NCBI GenBank assembly: GCA_000827495.1
Contig: KN817534.1
Span: forward strand, 74,653-138,652
Length of the DNA: 64,000 nt
Direction: 5' to 3'
Origin: Hypholoma sublateritium FD-334 SS-4
Lineage: Eukaryota; Basidiomycota; Agaricomycetes; Agaricales; Strophariaceae
Notes under the pieces: generated by a model
What the model saw: the letters and a program-made list of their open reading frames with translations, nothing else
Told to the model about the DNA's origin: nothing
The model's database searches: none
Program-made: the position numbers and the translations under genes
Part shown: positions 11,790-21,577 of the stretch, piece by piece
How the letters are laid out: each line of letters begins with the position of its first letter
Position numbering within the stretch: position 1 is the stretch's first letter

Positions 11790-12090
11790 ACCATTGATTA
11801 TGATGGAATAAATATTGTGTTGGGAGCAACGGTCTGCGGGTTTCTGCGGGCCACAGATGCAAGGAGATTTGCCATATCTTTTCCGTGTCACTACTCGGGC
11901 TGGATGCGTAGGAGAGGTATCATGCGTCTGATGGTACCACGATGGTTAGGAACAGAATTCGGCACGATACAAGCCTTTATATACCTGATAAGCGCCTCAC
12001 TGCCTCGTTGGACCCACTAAAGAGTCATCCTTCCGCCTTCGTTAAGCCTTCGTGAGAGCTTGTCATCCCATTTGGAACAATGAAGAGGGG
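11790..12090 (-). pseudogene. Body-less remnant of the LRR gene family
   Basis: Read on the minus strand, this segment begins with a close copy of the promoter found before the LRR-type genes at 18643 and 21578. It has the AAGCTCTCACGAAGG block, then TATATAAAG at 11983-11975, then a CTAACCATCG-like leader, then the conserved start ATG-ATA-CCT at 11923-11915. Within about ten bases of the start the sequence jumps to a copy of the 3' flank of the second LRR gene (24081-24212, plus strand), so the ~2.3-kb coding body is missing. The remaining frame is ten codons long and ends at 11891. The join shows a few bases of shared CCTC/CTCC sequence, which suggests deletion at microhomology. The remnant lies inverted with respect to the intact genes. 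Confidence 0.75.
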
Positions 12091-12223
12091 AGTTGTGCGC
12101 TTCAAGCGCGTTCTGCTCGACAAGCGCGCTTGTCAGTGTCAAGCGAGTAGTCGATTTGGTCGATTTATGTAAACTGTAGCAGCTTGAAAAGTTGCAGTTC
12201 AAGTTGAAGTTCCAAGAAGTTCG

Positions 12224-12262
12224 TTCAAATGCCGCCGCCGCAGATGCCGAGCGGCATTTGAA
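12224..12262. repeat. 11-bp inverted repeat
   Basis: TTCAAATGCCG at 12224-12234 is matched by its exact reverse complement at 12252-12262 around a 17-nt GC-rich spacer. It lies just outside the LRR-family promoter remnant. No function can be assigned. Confidence 0.8.
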
Positions 12263-12309
12263 TTTGTTCAAATATTCACTTGCGCATGCAGCAAATCGCC
12301 GTCACTTGT

Positions 12310-12540
12310 TCCACTCGAAGACTGCTCGAAGATCGAAAATGAGTCGCTCTGTGTCCAACAAACTCTCCAGGAAGAGCCGACGTAACTCCACATAGACGTG
12401 CGAAAACTTGAATATCACGGTATGTGGTCGTTGCCACCTCGCCTTTCAGCCTGTTCACGAATCTCCACCCTGTTCAACGTTCAGCTCCCAGGTCGAAAAT
12501 GAGTTGCTCTGTCCAACACACTCCACTTGAAGTTGACCGC
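12310..12540. repeat. Short direct repeat in degenerate DNA
   Basis: A motif reading TCGAAAATGAGT followed by GCTCTGTGTCCAAC or GCTCTGTCCAAC occurs near 12335 and again near 12495. Surrounding bases are rich in CTTGAA and TTCAACG words, like those upstream of the LRR genes near 21.3 kb. I read this as more decayed material of the same repeat family. Confidence 0.5.
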
Positions 12541-13625
12541 GCCAGGCGCCTCCTCCTGGAAAAACCGATGTTTCGGCCGAGTCATTCAATCGCCATTCCA
12601 TGCAAAGCTACGGTTGGGCTACGGAATTCGATAAACCTAAGCACACTTATGTACCTGAATTTCACCTGCCGGCTGCCCCGCTCACAATCGACTCCCCATG
12701 CAGGCCTCTTGAAGCAAGCGCGTCCAAGCAGAATCTATAAATAGCCCTTCCGCTGCGTTCATCTTGTACGCAGCTGCAATACTTAGCCTACCCACTGCCT
12801 GACTCAAGGGTCCACAGAAAATCAATGAAATGCACACCTGTATCGCGGTCAACTGAAGATAACTACTTCGCATACTCACATCCAATTTGCGGCACACCGC
12901 CGCCTTGAATTTGTCTCGAAGATGAGACCCGCCGGAATCTCCGTCCGCGGGCTCAAGCTCTCGAGCCAGTGCCGCGTCGCGATGGCGCCATGGCCACGGG
13001 CGCAGAATGCGCCGCGCGGTCCACACGGGGCAGGTCACGACACCGGGCAACGTCTGTATCAATGCGTGCATGTATGTACGCACCCCATCGCAGACCGTAT
13101 ACCTACTTACTCGTGCACGCCCGTCTGCGCCCCCTCGGACGCGCGGCCCGTTTTTCTCTTCATATTATATTATATAAAGAAACGCGTTTGGCGCGCACGC
13201 GCGAAGTCGGAGCGCCGGTGCAGACACCGCAGGCGCCGCATTGCATCACGGAGGCGCGTACCCGCCGCTCTTCTGAGCAACGTAGCGCGTCTCACCGACA
13301 AATTTAAAGGCCCAATCACCCGCAGGCCGTCGACGAAGTGCGGCCCGCCGTCTCACACCGCACGCGTCTCGACGACGCGCCACTGGAACGGCCATACAAG
13401 GGCGCCGTGTCTACGCGGGGCGCCACAGCGCGTGTACAGTATACATCGCACTCTGCAGATCTCATATCACTCGGGCACCCACTCCCGCCAATGCACCCCC
13501 GCCTGCGCGCTCTGCCTCCCAGACGCATGCTGTTGTTTTTATACATAGACAAGAGGCCCAGAACGCAAAGCGCCGACGAGGGGCGATAAAAACAGGACGT
13601 GCTCTATGCAGCGCACCGTCACCTT

Positions 13626-14300
13626 CCCCGCACGCGACGCATCGCGGGCATACCATCGGCGTCGTCCCCCGTCATCGATCCCACCCAGGCGCGCCCCGCG
13701 CCTCGCACAGCGTACCCTCCAGCGAGCCCACAAATCAAGGCGAGCGAGCCAGTATACACGTATGCACACCCACGCGCCCAAGCCCCCCCAACACGCGCGC
13801 CCTCCCAACCTTACACGCACGCGACGCATCGCGGGCATACCACCGGCGTCGTCCCCCGTCATCGATCCCACCCAGGCGCGCTCCGCACCTCGCGCACAGG
13901 GACAGCGCATCCCCACCAGCGAGCCCCACAAATCAAGGCGAGCGAGCGAGTATGCATGCACATCCGCTGCGTCCAAGCCACCCCAACACGCGCGCCCTCC
14001 TCTGACACCTGCGTGGTCAGTCCATCGATCCCACCCAGGCGCGCTCCGCGCCTCGCACAGGGACAGCGTATCCACACACCGAGCCCATAAATCAAGCCGA
14101 GCGAACCAGTATGCATGCACATCCTTGCGACCAAGCCACCCCACCCCACCCCACCGCGCCGTCTTCCTCCCGGCCGCCCGCCCAACTTACACGCAGGCGG
14201 CGCATCGCAGCCACACCACCGGCGTCCTCAATCCATCGATCCCACCCAGAGCGTATCCACCAGCCCAGCGAGCCTCATAAATTAAGTGAGCGAGTATGTA
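13626..14300. repeat. Minisatellite, four imperfect ~190-bp units
   Basis: The anchor ATCGATCCCACCCAG occurs at about 13674, 13861, 14024 and 14235, so the unit lengths are about 187, 163 and 211 bp. Other shared words are GCATCGCGGGCATACCA, GCGCCTCGCACAG and a CACAAATCAAGGCGAGCGAG or similar block before a TATGCA motif. The first two units are the most alike. The GC-rich array gives long chance frames on both strands; none looks like a real protein. Confidence 0.85.
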
Positions 14301-14942
14301 TGTATGCACATCCGCGCGAACACAAGCCAAACCGACACGCGCACTCCTGCACCCCACCCACGCACCCCGCTCCGTCTAACCGCCCAACCGACCTAGCTAG
14401 CCCCGCCTAAAACAGCCCACCCCGCTCCGCCTAACCCAGCCATCCCAACCGTGCCCAGCTCAAGCCAACCACCCCGCGGTCGCGAGCCCCTCTTCATCTT
14501 GTCGTATACGCGCGGCACGGAGGGGCGCGGCGCATCGCCTCCGTCCGTCGGCGATCTGCAACGTTCATGAGCGGCGGTGGATGGTGGATGGTGGTGCTTG
14601 ATGGTGGTGGGTGGATGGATGGCGGATGGCGTCGGGGGTGGTGGATGGTGGGTGGATGGCTGACAGTCCTTGATGGCGTTTGGCGTTGGCCGGCGCCAGC
14701 AGAAGGGCAGCAGGCGGCGGTGGTGGCTGTATGCGAATGCGAATGCGAATGTGAATGTATGGGCGGTCGGGTCGGTGGTGGGTGAATGACGGTGGGCAAT
14801 AGGCAGGCGGCGGATGGCGGTGGGTAGTAGGCGGAACGACGAGGCAAAATGAGAACCAGAAAACGAAAGCAAAGAAAAAGCAGTCAGGCAGTCGACCATG
14901 CAGCCGGGCGCGCGGGCTGGCGGCCACGCAGGCAGGCAGGGG

Positions 14943-16022
14943 CTACCGCGGGAGGAGGCTCCCCGCGCCGCGCAGCGCGAGGGCGCCGCCGAGGCGCAGC
15001 GTCTGCGTGCCGCCGGGGAAGTACGCGATGACGTACGCGACGAGGGCGACGACCTACGGGGAGGAGGGGGGGTGTTAGTAAGCGGCTTGTGGGGGAAAAA
15101 GTTGGACGTGACGAGGAGGAGGAGGAACGGCGGAGGAGGAGGACAAGAACGAAGAGAATGGGAAAGGGTGGGGGAGAGAAAGGACGACGCCTCACCTGCA
15201 CAGCGCCCGCGACGAGCGAGCCGAGGTAGGACTGCGGCCCGAGGGCGAAGTAGAGTGTGAGAGCGAGGCTCGCGAAGTACACGGCGGAGAACGGGAGGCG
15301 CTCCGCGGAGACGAGGTGCCGGAGGTGCGTCAGCGGCCCGATGAGGATCGAGAAGCTGCGGCGCGGCGGAGTGTGGGCGTCGAGTCAGGCGGAGTCGGTC
15401 AGAGGGGGAGGAAGAGGAAGGGCAGCGGAGGAGGAGGCAGGGCAGAGGGAGGCAGGCAGCGTCAGTCGGACTCGGGGCACGGAGGCGGCAGACGCACCCG
15501 AACATAACGAGCAGGCTCCCCAGGCTGGCAGCAGGCGTCAGCGTCAGCGCCGCGCAGCTCCGACGGGACGAGTCAAACGCACCTGAACGACAGCGCGAAC
15601 TTCGCAGGCCTACATCCAACCAACAACGCGGGGTCAGCCACCCACGACACACGGAGGGAAGCGGAAGACGCACTTGAGCGGGAGGAACGGCAGCGTCAGG
15701 AACGCGACGAAGAAGCACACCGCCGCGCCGACGAGGCACCCGCCGAACGCGAGCATCCTTCCCCTTATCATCAGCAGCTTTCCCCAGACCCAAAACGCAG
15801 CACGCACCGCTCCCAGCGCGACAGCACCAACCACCCCTCTTCCTCCCCGCCGCCGCCGCCGCCTCGTAGCGGCGCGTAGTCCCCCGCGACCGCGTTGTAG
15901 AACCGCGCGAACGGGTTCCCCGTCGGCGCAGGGGGCGGGGCAGAGTCGTCCGTCGCGCCGCGCGCCCAGCGGAACTGCGAGAGGTTGGCGCGGAACGTTT
16001 GTTGCTCGGAGGAGGCGGGCAT
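14943..16022 (-). CDS. SFT2: Vesicle transport protein SFT2
   Basis: Six exons on the minus strand: 16022-15808, 15757-15674, 15609-15583, 15524-15498, 15355-15196 and 15053-14943. They give 207 residues, close to the 215 of yeast Sft2p. The cytosolic N-terminus (1-70) holds the conserved RANLSQFRWARG block and a Gly/Glu-rich linker. Then come LSRWERMLAFGGCL and four membrane segments with typical landmarks: FLTLPFLPLKPAKFAL, LGSLLVMFG, IGPLTHLRHL, ERLPFSAVYF and a C-terminal AYFPGGTQTLR before the final GSLLP. The family acts in fusion of endosome-derived vesicles with the late Golgi; that is known from yeast, not from this sequence. Exons 3 and 4 are each only 27 nt. All splices keep the frame with GT-AG borders. 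A long open frame crossing the same region in one reading is produced by GC-rich introns and is not a protein. Confidence 0.93.
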
Positions 16023-16304
16023 GGTAAGGGGAGACCAAGGCTGCGCAGCAGGCCATTGGCCACATCATCCAGGACCGGGCCGGGGTTCGGCCGGGCCCGG
16101 GCGCTTCGAGCTCGGCGCCGCGCAGATATAGACGACGCAAAGACGACGCGTCGATTATCAGCGCTGAAAAATTGTAGCGTCCAAGCCAACCTAGCGACCG
16201 CGGGGAGGCAGGCAGCTCGCCGGGCGCGCTGTCCTATACTCGGTGCAACGCCGCGGTAATAATACCAGTCACTTCCACATGGAAACCCGGCTGCTCTCGA
16301 AGAA

Positions 16305-17220
16305 ATGCGCAGCGCGTCTGACAAATACAGCGTGAACTGGCGAGAAATAAGCGCTCGGAAAGCGAAGCGCCCGTGGAGCCAAAAGCCGCCGAGACGACCG
16401 AGCGTGCCTGTGAGGCTTGCAATCCCAACCCACAGGCACACTGAAACAGAAGAAAAGAGAGAATGGGCGGTGGGCGGGGCCGAAAAATGGCGCAGACGCA
16501 GAGAGAGGACAGAAATGAAACCGGGGGGAGGCAGGAAAAATCCCGAGGGACAGCGAAGCGGCCGTCCGAGTCGTCTTTGTAGACGAGCACACAGACCGCA
16601 GAAGGCTGTCAAAGACAGACAGACGGCCGATGAATTCCTTTCGACACGCGCACATTTACAACCATGCGCCCTCCTGCCAGTGCCTCCCAGTCCCAGCGCG
16701 CGGCCCGCCCCCCCTTGACCCAGGGCACATACACACGTACACGCGCACCAGCCGACGCGCCCACCCGAGGCGCCTTACGTGGCAGCTAACCCCCCGCGCG
16801 CTGCGACGACTCAGACGTGCGTGCCCATGCCGTGTCGAGCGCACTACCACCCAGCGCGCTCGCCCGCCCAGACTCTCTAGCCGACCCCCCGCCCCCCACG
16901 CCCGTCTACGCCCGTCTACAGCTATAGTGCGCGTCCTAGTCCCGCACCGCGCGCGTCCCAGCTCTGCCTGCGCAAGTCCAGCGCGTCTCCCATCTAGCGT
17001 CCACCCCCTCCTCTCCACCCCCTCCGCGTTCCCGCCCCCTCCCCGGCATCCGTCCCGGCGTCGGCACCTCCCCCCCCCCGTCCCAGCGCGCATACACGCG
17101 CTCTAGACGACGTGTTTTACTCCCCATACTTGCGTGCCGACTCATATGCGTCGAGGCAGGTATGCCCATCACGCCAAAACTTACCCGCCGCAGGCCGTGC
17201 GGCCCCGCCCACCCCCCGCC
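16305..17220. repeat. Copy 1 of ~0.9-kb diverged direct repeat
   Basis: This segment aligns in the same orientation with 24951-25815. Shared words along its length include GTGGAGCCAAAAGCCGCC, ACCGAGCGTGCCTG, CCGAAAAATGGCGCAGA, CCGTCCGAGTCGTCTTTGTAGA or close variants, GGCTGTCAAAGACAGAC, GCACTACCACCCAGCGCGCT and a terminal GCCAAAACTTACCCGCC. The order is kept and small indels are frequent, so the copies are old. Copy 1 starts about 280 bp upstream of the SFT2 start codon. I see no coding capacity, no TG...CA ends and no primer-binding site. Confidence 0.85.
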
Positions 17221-18579
17221 CGCGGCGCGGCGCGGCGCTCTCCCTGCGCCGCCCGGGCAGGTCAGCGCTCGCGTGCTTATAGTTACATGTGCTGTCCAAC
17301 GCACCGTACCCCGCGCGGAGAACCAAGCCAGACGCGTGCTCAGCGGTATACGCGTCTATGCACGCACCCCGCGCGATTCACGCCCGCCCTGCACATTGCT
17401 TCCTTGCGTGGACGCGCTGCATCACACCGCACCAGACGCGCGCCGCGGGCCTGGTGGAGAGACAGACGGACTATGGGGCACCACACGTTTCACTATTCCC
17501 ACTACGCCCAAGTCGCCTCCTGCGCGCCCCCAAATACTCGATAACTAAGGTAACTCGTCTGCCTAACAAACAGCGACTCTACAGGTCGAATGCACCTGCA
17601 CAGACCGGGGGGTAATGTCTACATACTGGCTAACGTTGCAAAAAACGGGGATTACTTGGGAGCGGCGTTGAGTTCCTGTTCATAGAATATCTAGCGCGCG
17701 TTTGTGTTCACCAATGAAAGGAATTCTCAGGATGTAAAAAACGCAGAAAGGCGAGATAAATAAGGGTGTCGATGTGATACCCGGCTCAAAGCTGCCTGGT
17801 CTGCCCTTCAGACGCGGAATATTTTCCCGGGACAGTGCATCATGCGGAACTGTGGTACTCGACTACTTATCGAGTGACGCTCAAGAATACTTAAGTATTA
17901 TAGACATCACACGTAAGTAGTAGTCTTGGGTACTGTCCAATGCAAAGTCCCTCCGTTATTCCAGATCTGAATAAGCCAGTGAGTGTATGGCTTACACCAG
18001 ATCGACGCTTACTTTTGCGAGCACTGGGGGGGATCCTTGGGCGTCCGCAGCGACGGGGAGTTGACGGGGAGATCGGTGTGCGGCCAAGGGGAACGATGGT
18101 GTGGCCTGCTCAATCCAGACGGGCGAGAATCACTGAGATTTGGGTCGGGTTTATGAGGAGGAACATTTGGACTACGAAACAAGCACTGGAATATAAAGAA
18201 GGAAATCAGGGGTCGCAGTGCGCACACTCGACATGAGGTGCGGGTCAGAGGTCATCGGCATCCCCCGAGCCGAGTTCCGGCTTTTGAAGAAACGGCACAA
18301 GCCCGGCGATGAGCATCAGGCACGCTCCTCAACTGACACTTCGACCTTGACTCGCCCTTTGACGAAATCTTGCTTGCTAAAGATTCACATCGGCCTCCCA
18401 TTGTGAACCGGGAGGTGCGCTCTTCGAGCTGGAGAAGATGCTTTGCAACGCACCGCACCCTTCTCTAGCTCTCCATTGTTCTAAATCAGAAAAGCTCAGA
18501 GCTCTCACGAAGCGGAACTGATCAATCATGTCCCTTTGGTGGGGCCCAACGAGGTGGCAGTGAGGCGCTTATTATTAGG
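17221..18579. other. Intergenic DNA before the LRR genes
   Basis: GC-rich to about 17.55 kb, then mixed. Short frames here show no domain. The last ~200 bp resemble the sequence before the second LRR gene, including CAGCTCTCCATTGTTCTAAATC and CTCTCACGAAG-type words, so the promoter was duplicated with the gene. Confidence 0.5.
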
Positions 18580-18588
18580 TATATAAAG
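18580..18588 (+). promoter_or_regulatory. TATA box of first LRR gene
   Basis: TATATAAAG lies 54 nt before the ATG at 18643. The same element at nearly the same distance occurs before the second LRR gene and in the inverted remnant at 11983-11975. Confidence 0.65.
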
Positions 18589-18642
18589 CCTTTTACTATT
18601 CTGCTGGAAACCTGTTCTTAACCATCGCGTACCACTAAGTGC

Positions 18643-20754
18643 ATGATACCCCAGCGCAACATGGACGATATCATCACCGAGCTTGACTCCGACTCCTGTG
18701 AAACTCTACTAGGGACTATGTCTTCCGCGGCTCTTAGTAGCGTCGTCGCCTATATCCACAACTCGTGCAATGGTAAGTGTCATTTGCAAGTCATTTGTAA
18801 TCCATTGCAACATCACAATGTAAATGCGTTTCACTGACAGATCGTGGAGAGGACGCAACAACAATACGCCCTCTGCAATCTTTTGTTCCTATCATCGAGG
18901 CCCTTCCTGGACTCCTTCTTGAAGATAACACCTATGTTAGTCTACGCATTCTTTTTATCCACCAACGTCGTCATGCTTAAACTCCGTATATAGTACGTGG
19001 GTATGCCTTTGATCAGTAGAGATCTCAAAGCATTCATATCCTATGCGCGCCGCGTCGAAAAACTTACACTCACCGATGTTGGACGCGACAAATATCCCTG
19101 TGTCTCGCAAGACACTATCACCCGCCTCGCACACGTCCGGGATGTCAAGAATCCATTGTTGCCGTCGCTCCTGTCTTCGCTCAAGCACCTGCGCCTCGTC
19201 GACGTCGATTCAGAGCTCTCCTACATCTGGTTCTGCCTCACACCGTCCCTCGAGACACTCGAGCTCAGCGGCATACCACAAGCGCGTCAGACCACCATCG
19301 CCACCTTCCTCAATGAGCTTCTCAGCAGCACGCCGCGCCTCGCGCATCTCACGCTGGGCCCTGGTCGGCTCTCCCCCAGCGCGCTGCAGACGTCGGTGCG
19401 CTTCGAGCACCTTCGTGAGCTGCGCATCACCGATGCGGCGGATGCGCTCGATTTCGCATTCCTGCAGGCTGTCGCAGCGCTGCCCGAGCTCGCGCTGTTC
19501 GACATTGACGCGCGCACGGCCAAGTACACGCCGTACACACCTCTCGCGGGCGTCGCTACAATGGATGGACACGATGCCCCGGCGCAGAATGCACCTGAGG
19601 ATACGACGCACATCTCCACCGGCGTGGAAGCTGAAAGTGCATCTGTGACTTTCCCCCGTCTCACAACGCTGACCGTCATCAGCACCATACTGGTCATGCA
19701 CGACCTTGTCCACTGCCTCCTTCCACACGGCGTCGAAAACGTATCGTTGACACTGGTCCTCGGCGAGGTCCTTCCGATTCCGACGCACTGGAACCTGTCG
19801 TTGACTTCTTCCTCTGAATCGGTGGTTGAAGCAGGGCTGGCTTCTAAGAGCGTTTTGGGAGGCAAGGATAATGCTATGCCGGAGCCGCTTGAGCCTCCTT
19901 CGGCTGGGGTGCCCTCGGCCTTGGCTGCAGAAGAGGTTGTTGATGGGTCTTTGCTTCCTGAGGTTCCATATCACACCTTCAAAAAGCTTGGGAGAAGAGT
20001 CACTTGTAAAGGGGATCTTTCGCTGGATGATTCCCGCATATGCTCTACATGCCAGGAAAAACGAGAGCAGAGACTGCTCGACGCTGAAAAATCCAACCTC
20101 TTATTCCAGATCACCCATTTTGCATCGACAATTGAACACATCCTCGAGTATACGAGCCCACAATCGGTGTATATAAACCGCGCCGACCGATGGTCTTCGA
20201 GGTTTACCACCGAGCCGGCACGCCTTCATCCCCTGGAGCTCCCCCCGGCTGCACTCCGCAAATTATTGTTTTGCCCAAGCATTACCAAACTTGAAATCAA
20301 GAACTGGGTTTTGAAATCCGTCAACGAGACACTCCTTAATCCACCCAGCACTTCAGAATCGCCGCTGCCTATGCAGATCTTGCACCTCCCCTTCGAGGAA
20401 GCTCTACACTCGGGCGTTGCACTCTCGACATTCCACTTGGTAGCGAGGCTTTACCCCCACCTTCTCGATTTCCAGACCCACGTTATTCAGTGTGCCAGTG
20501 CCAATGTACGCGACCTTGAGCTAAGCATCAGCAACCACGGCTTGAAGGAGCTGTCGTTTAGTGGCGAAGCTCCGGGGGTTATGGAAGACATGATGGAAAT
20601 CGCACCGTATATCTGTTTCCTTTTCCCGCACCTCGAACGAATTGTAACATATGACGGCCACGACACTGCAGGCTGGAAATCTGTGTACGGGCTTGTCAAG
20701 ATGTGCCAGAAGGTACGAGACACTGAGAAGAAGCACTTACAGCTGGGAGCCTAG
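18643..20754 (+). CDS. LRR/F-box-like protein, paralogue 1
   Basis: Exons 18643-18772, 18841-18935 and 18994-20754 give 661 residues. The start MIPQ is shared with the paralogue downstream and the spliced N-terminal parts match in length (exon 2 is 95 nt in both). Leucine-rich segments such as SSLKHLRLVDVDSEL, TPSLETLELSGIP and RLAHLTLGPGRL recur from about residue 85 onward, and more follow near the C-terminus (FPHLERIVTYDGHD). This pattern resembles the many basidiomycete proteins with F-box plus LRR regions, which act as substrate adaptors of SCF ubiquitin ligases, but I see no convincing F-box at the N-terminus. A middle segment with a CxxC (CSTC) and a TFKKLGRRVTC stretch may bind metal. 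Function is otherwise unknown. Confidence 0.75.
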
Positions 20755-21518
20755 TTTTATATTGCTGTGCTTTCTTGACTCTTGGTCATTTTTGAATAGT
20801 CCTTGGTACTGTAGTCCGATGTTCAATGCAAAGCCCATTCATGTACATAGAGATTGTGAACATACTGTTATAATTACCTCTTCCAAACGTCTGCTGTGGG
20901 GCGTGTGGCTTCCACGTTGAATCGAGCGCGGGAAATCTTGTCGAGCACAGGAGAAACGACGAATACAGGTGTACTCAAGCTCTATGCGTTTCGCACCAAC
21001 TCGTTGCGCACTTGAAGTTGAAAACGGTATCGTTGAAATTTGTTACAGGAGCAGTACTGGAGTAAAGGCTCGCATTTTCGCCCCTGAAGCCGGATAATGG
21101 ACCCATTCAAAAGCGAGCATACACGTTTTGACTTGAAGATGATAGTGGATGGCGATTGACCAGCAATGTTATCATAGGGACAGGCCAAGGACCAACTTGT
21201 CGGGGCCTATAAATAATTCAACAGTCGCTCGGCAGCATCTTTGCTTATTCAGCGGCTTCCGGAGAAATTCAATCATTGAACCCGTTCAACCAACGTTCAA
21301 ACGTTCAAGCTCAACGTTAACGTCCAACGTCCAAACTTTCACTGCCAACTTCAACTGGGATGCCACTTCCACAGTCCAAATCAACCAACTCCACCGACGC
21401 TTGCCATTAATTCAGCGCTTTTCGAGCTGAAGAGTGTGCTCCTTTCTCTTCACTGTTTTAAATCGGACAAGCTCTCACGAAGGCGGAAGAATGGCTGTAT
21501 AGTGGGCGCATATCAGGT
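20755..21518. other. Spacer between the LRR paralogues
   Basis: No gene is visible. The second half (about 21.28-21.50 kb) is rich in TTCAACG and CGTTCAA words and carries the family promoter, homologous to DNA before the first paralogue and to the remnant near 12.0-12.1 kb. Confidence 0.5.
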
Positions 21519-21527
21519 ATTTAAGGG
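21519..21527 (+). promoter_or_regulatory. TATA-like box of second LRR gene
   Basis: TATTTAAGG lies 50 nt before the ATG at 21578, at the position of TATATAAAG in the first paralogue. A CTGTTCTTACCATCGCG-type leader just before the ATG is shared by both. Confidence 0.6.
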
Positions 21528-21577
21528 TTCGCGTTGTGTTGGAATCCTGTTCTTACCATCGCGGTATCACCAGGCGC

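Noticed and set aside
13626..14300. CRISPR-like array
   Set aside because: Units are ~190 bp and imperfect with no constant short repeat and unique spacers; it is a eukaryotic minisatellite.
14393..16612. 739-residue open frame on the minus strand
   Set aside because: It crosses SFT2 introns and exons in GC-rich DNA; only the pieces LGSLLVMFG and neighbours belong to the true spliced gene.
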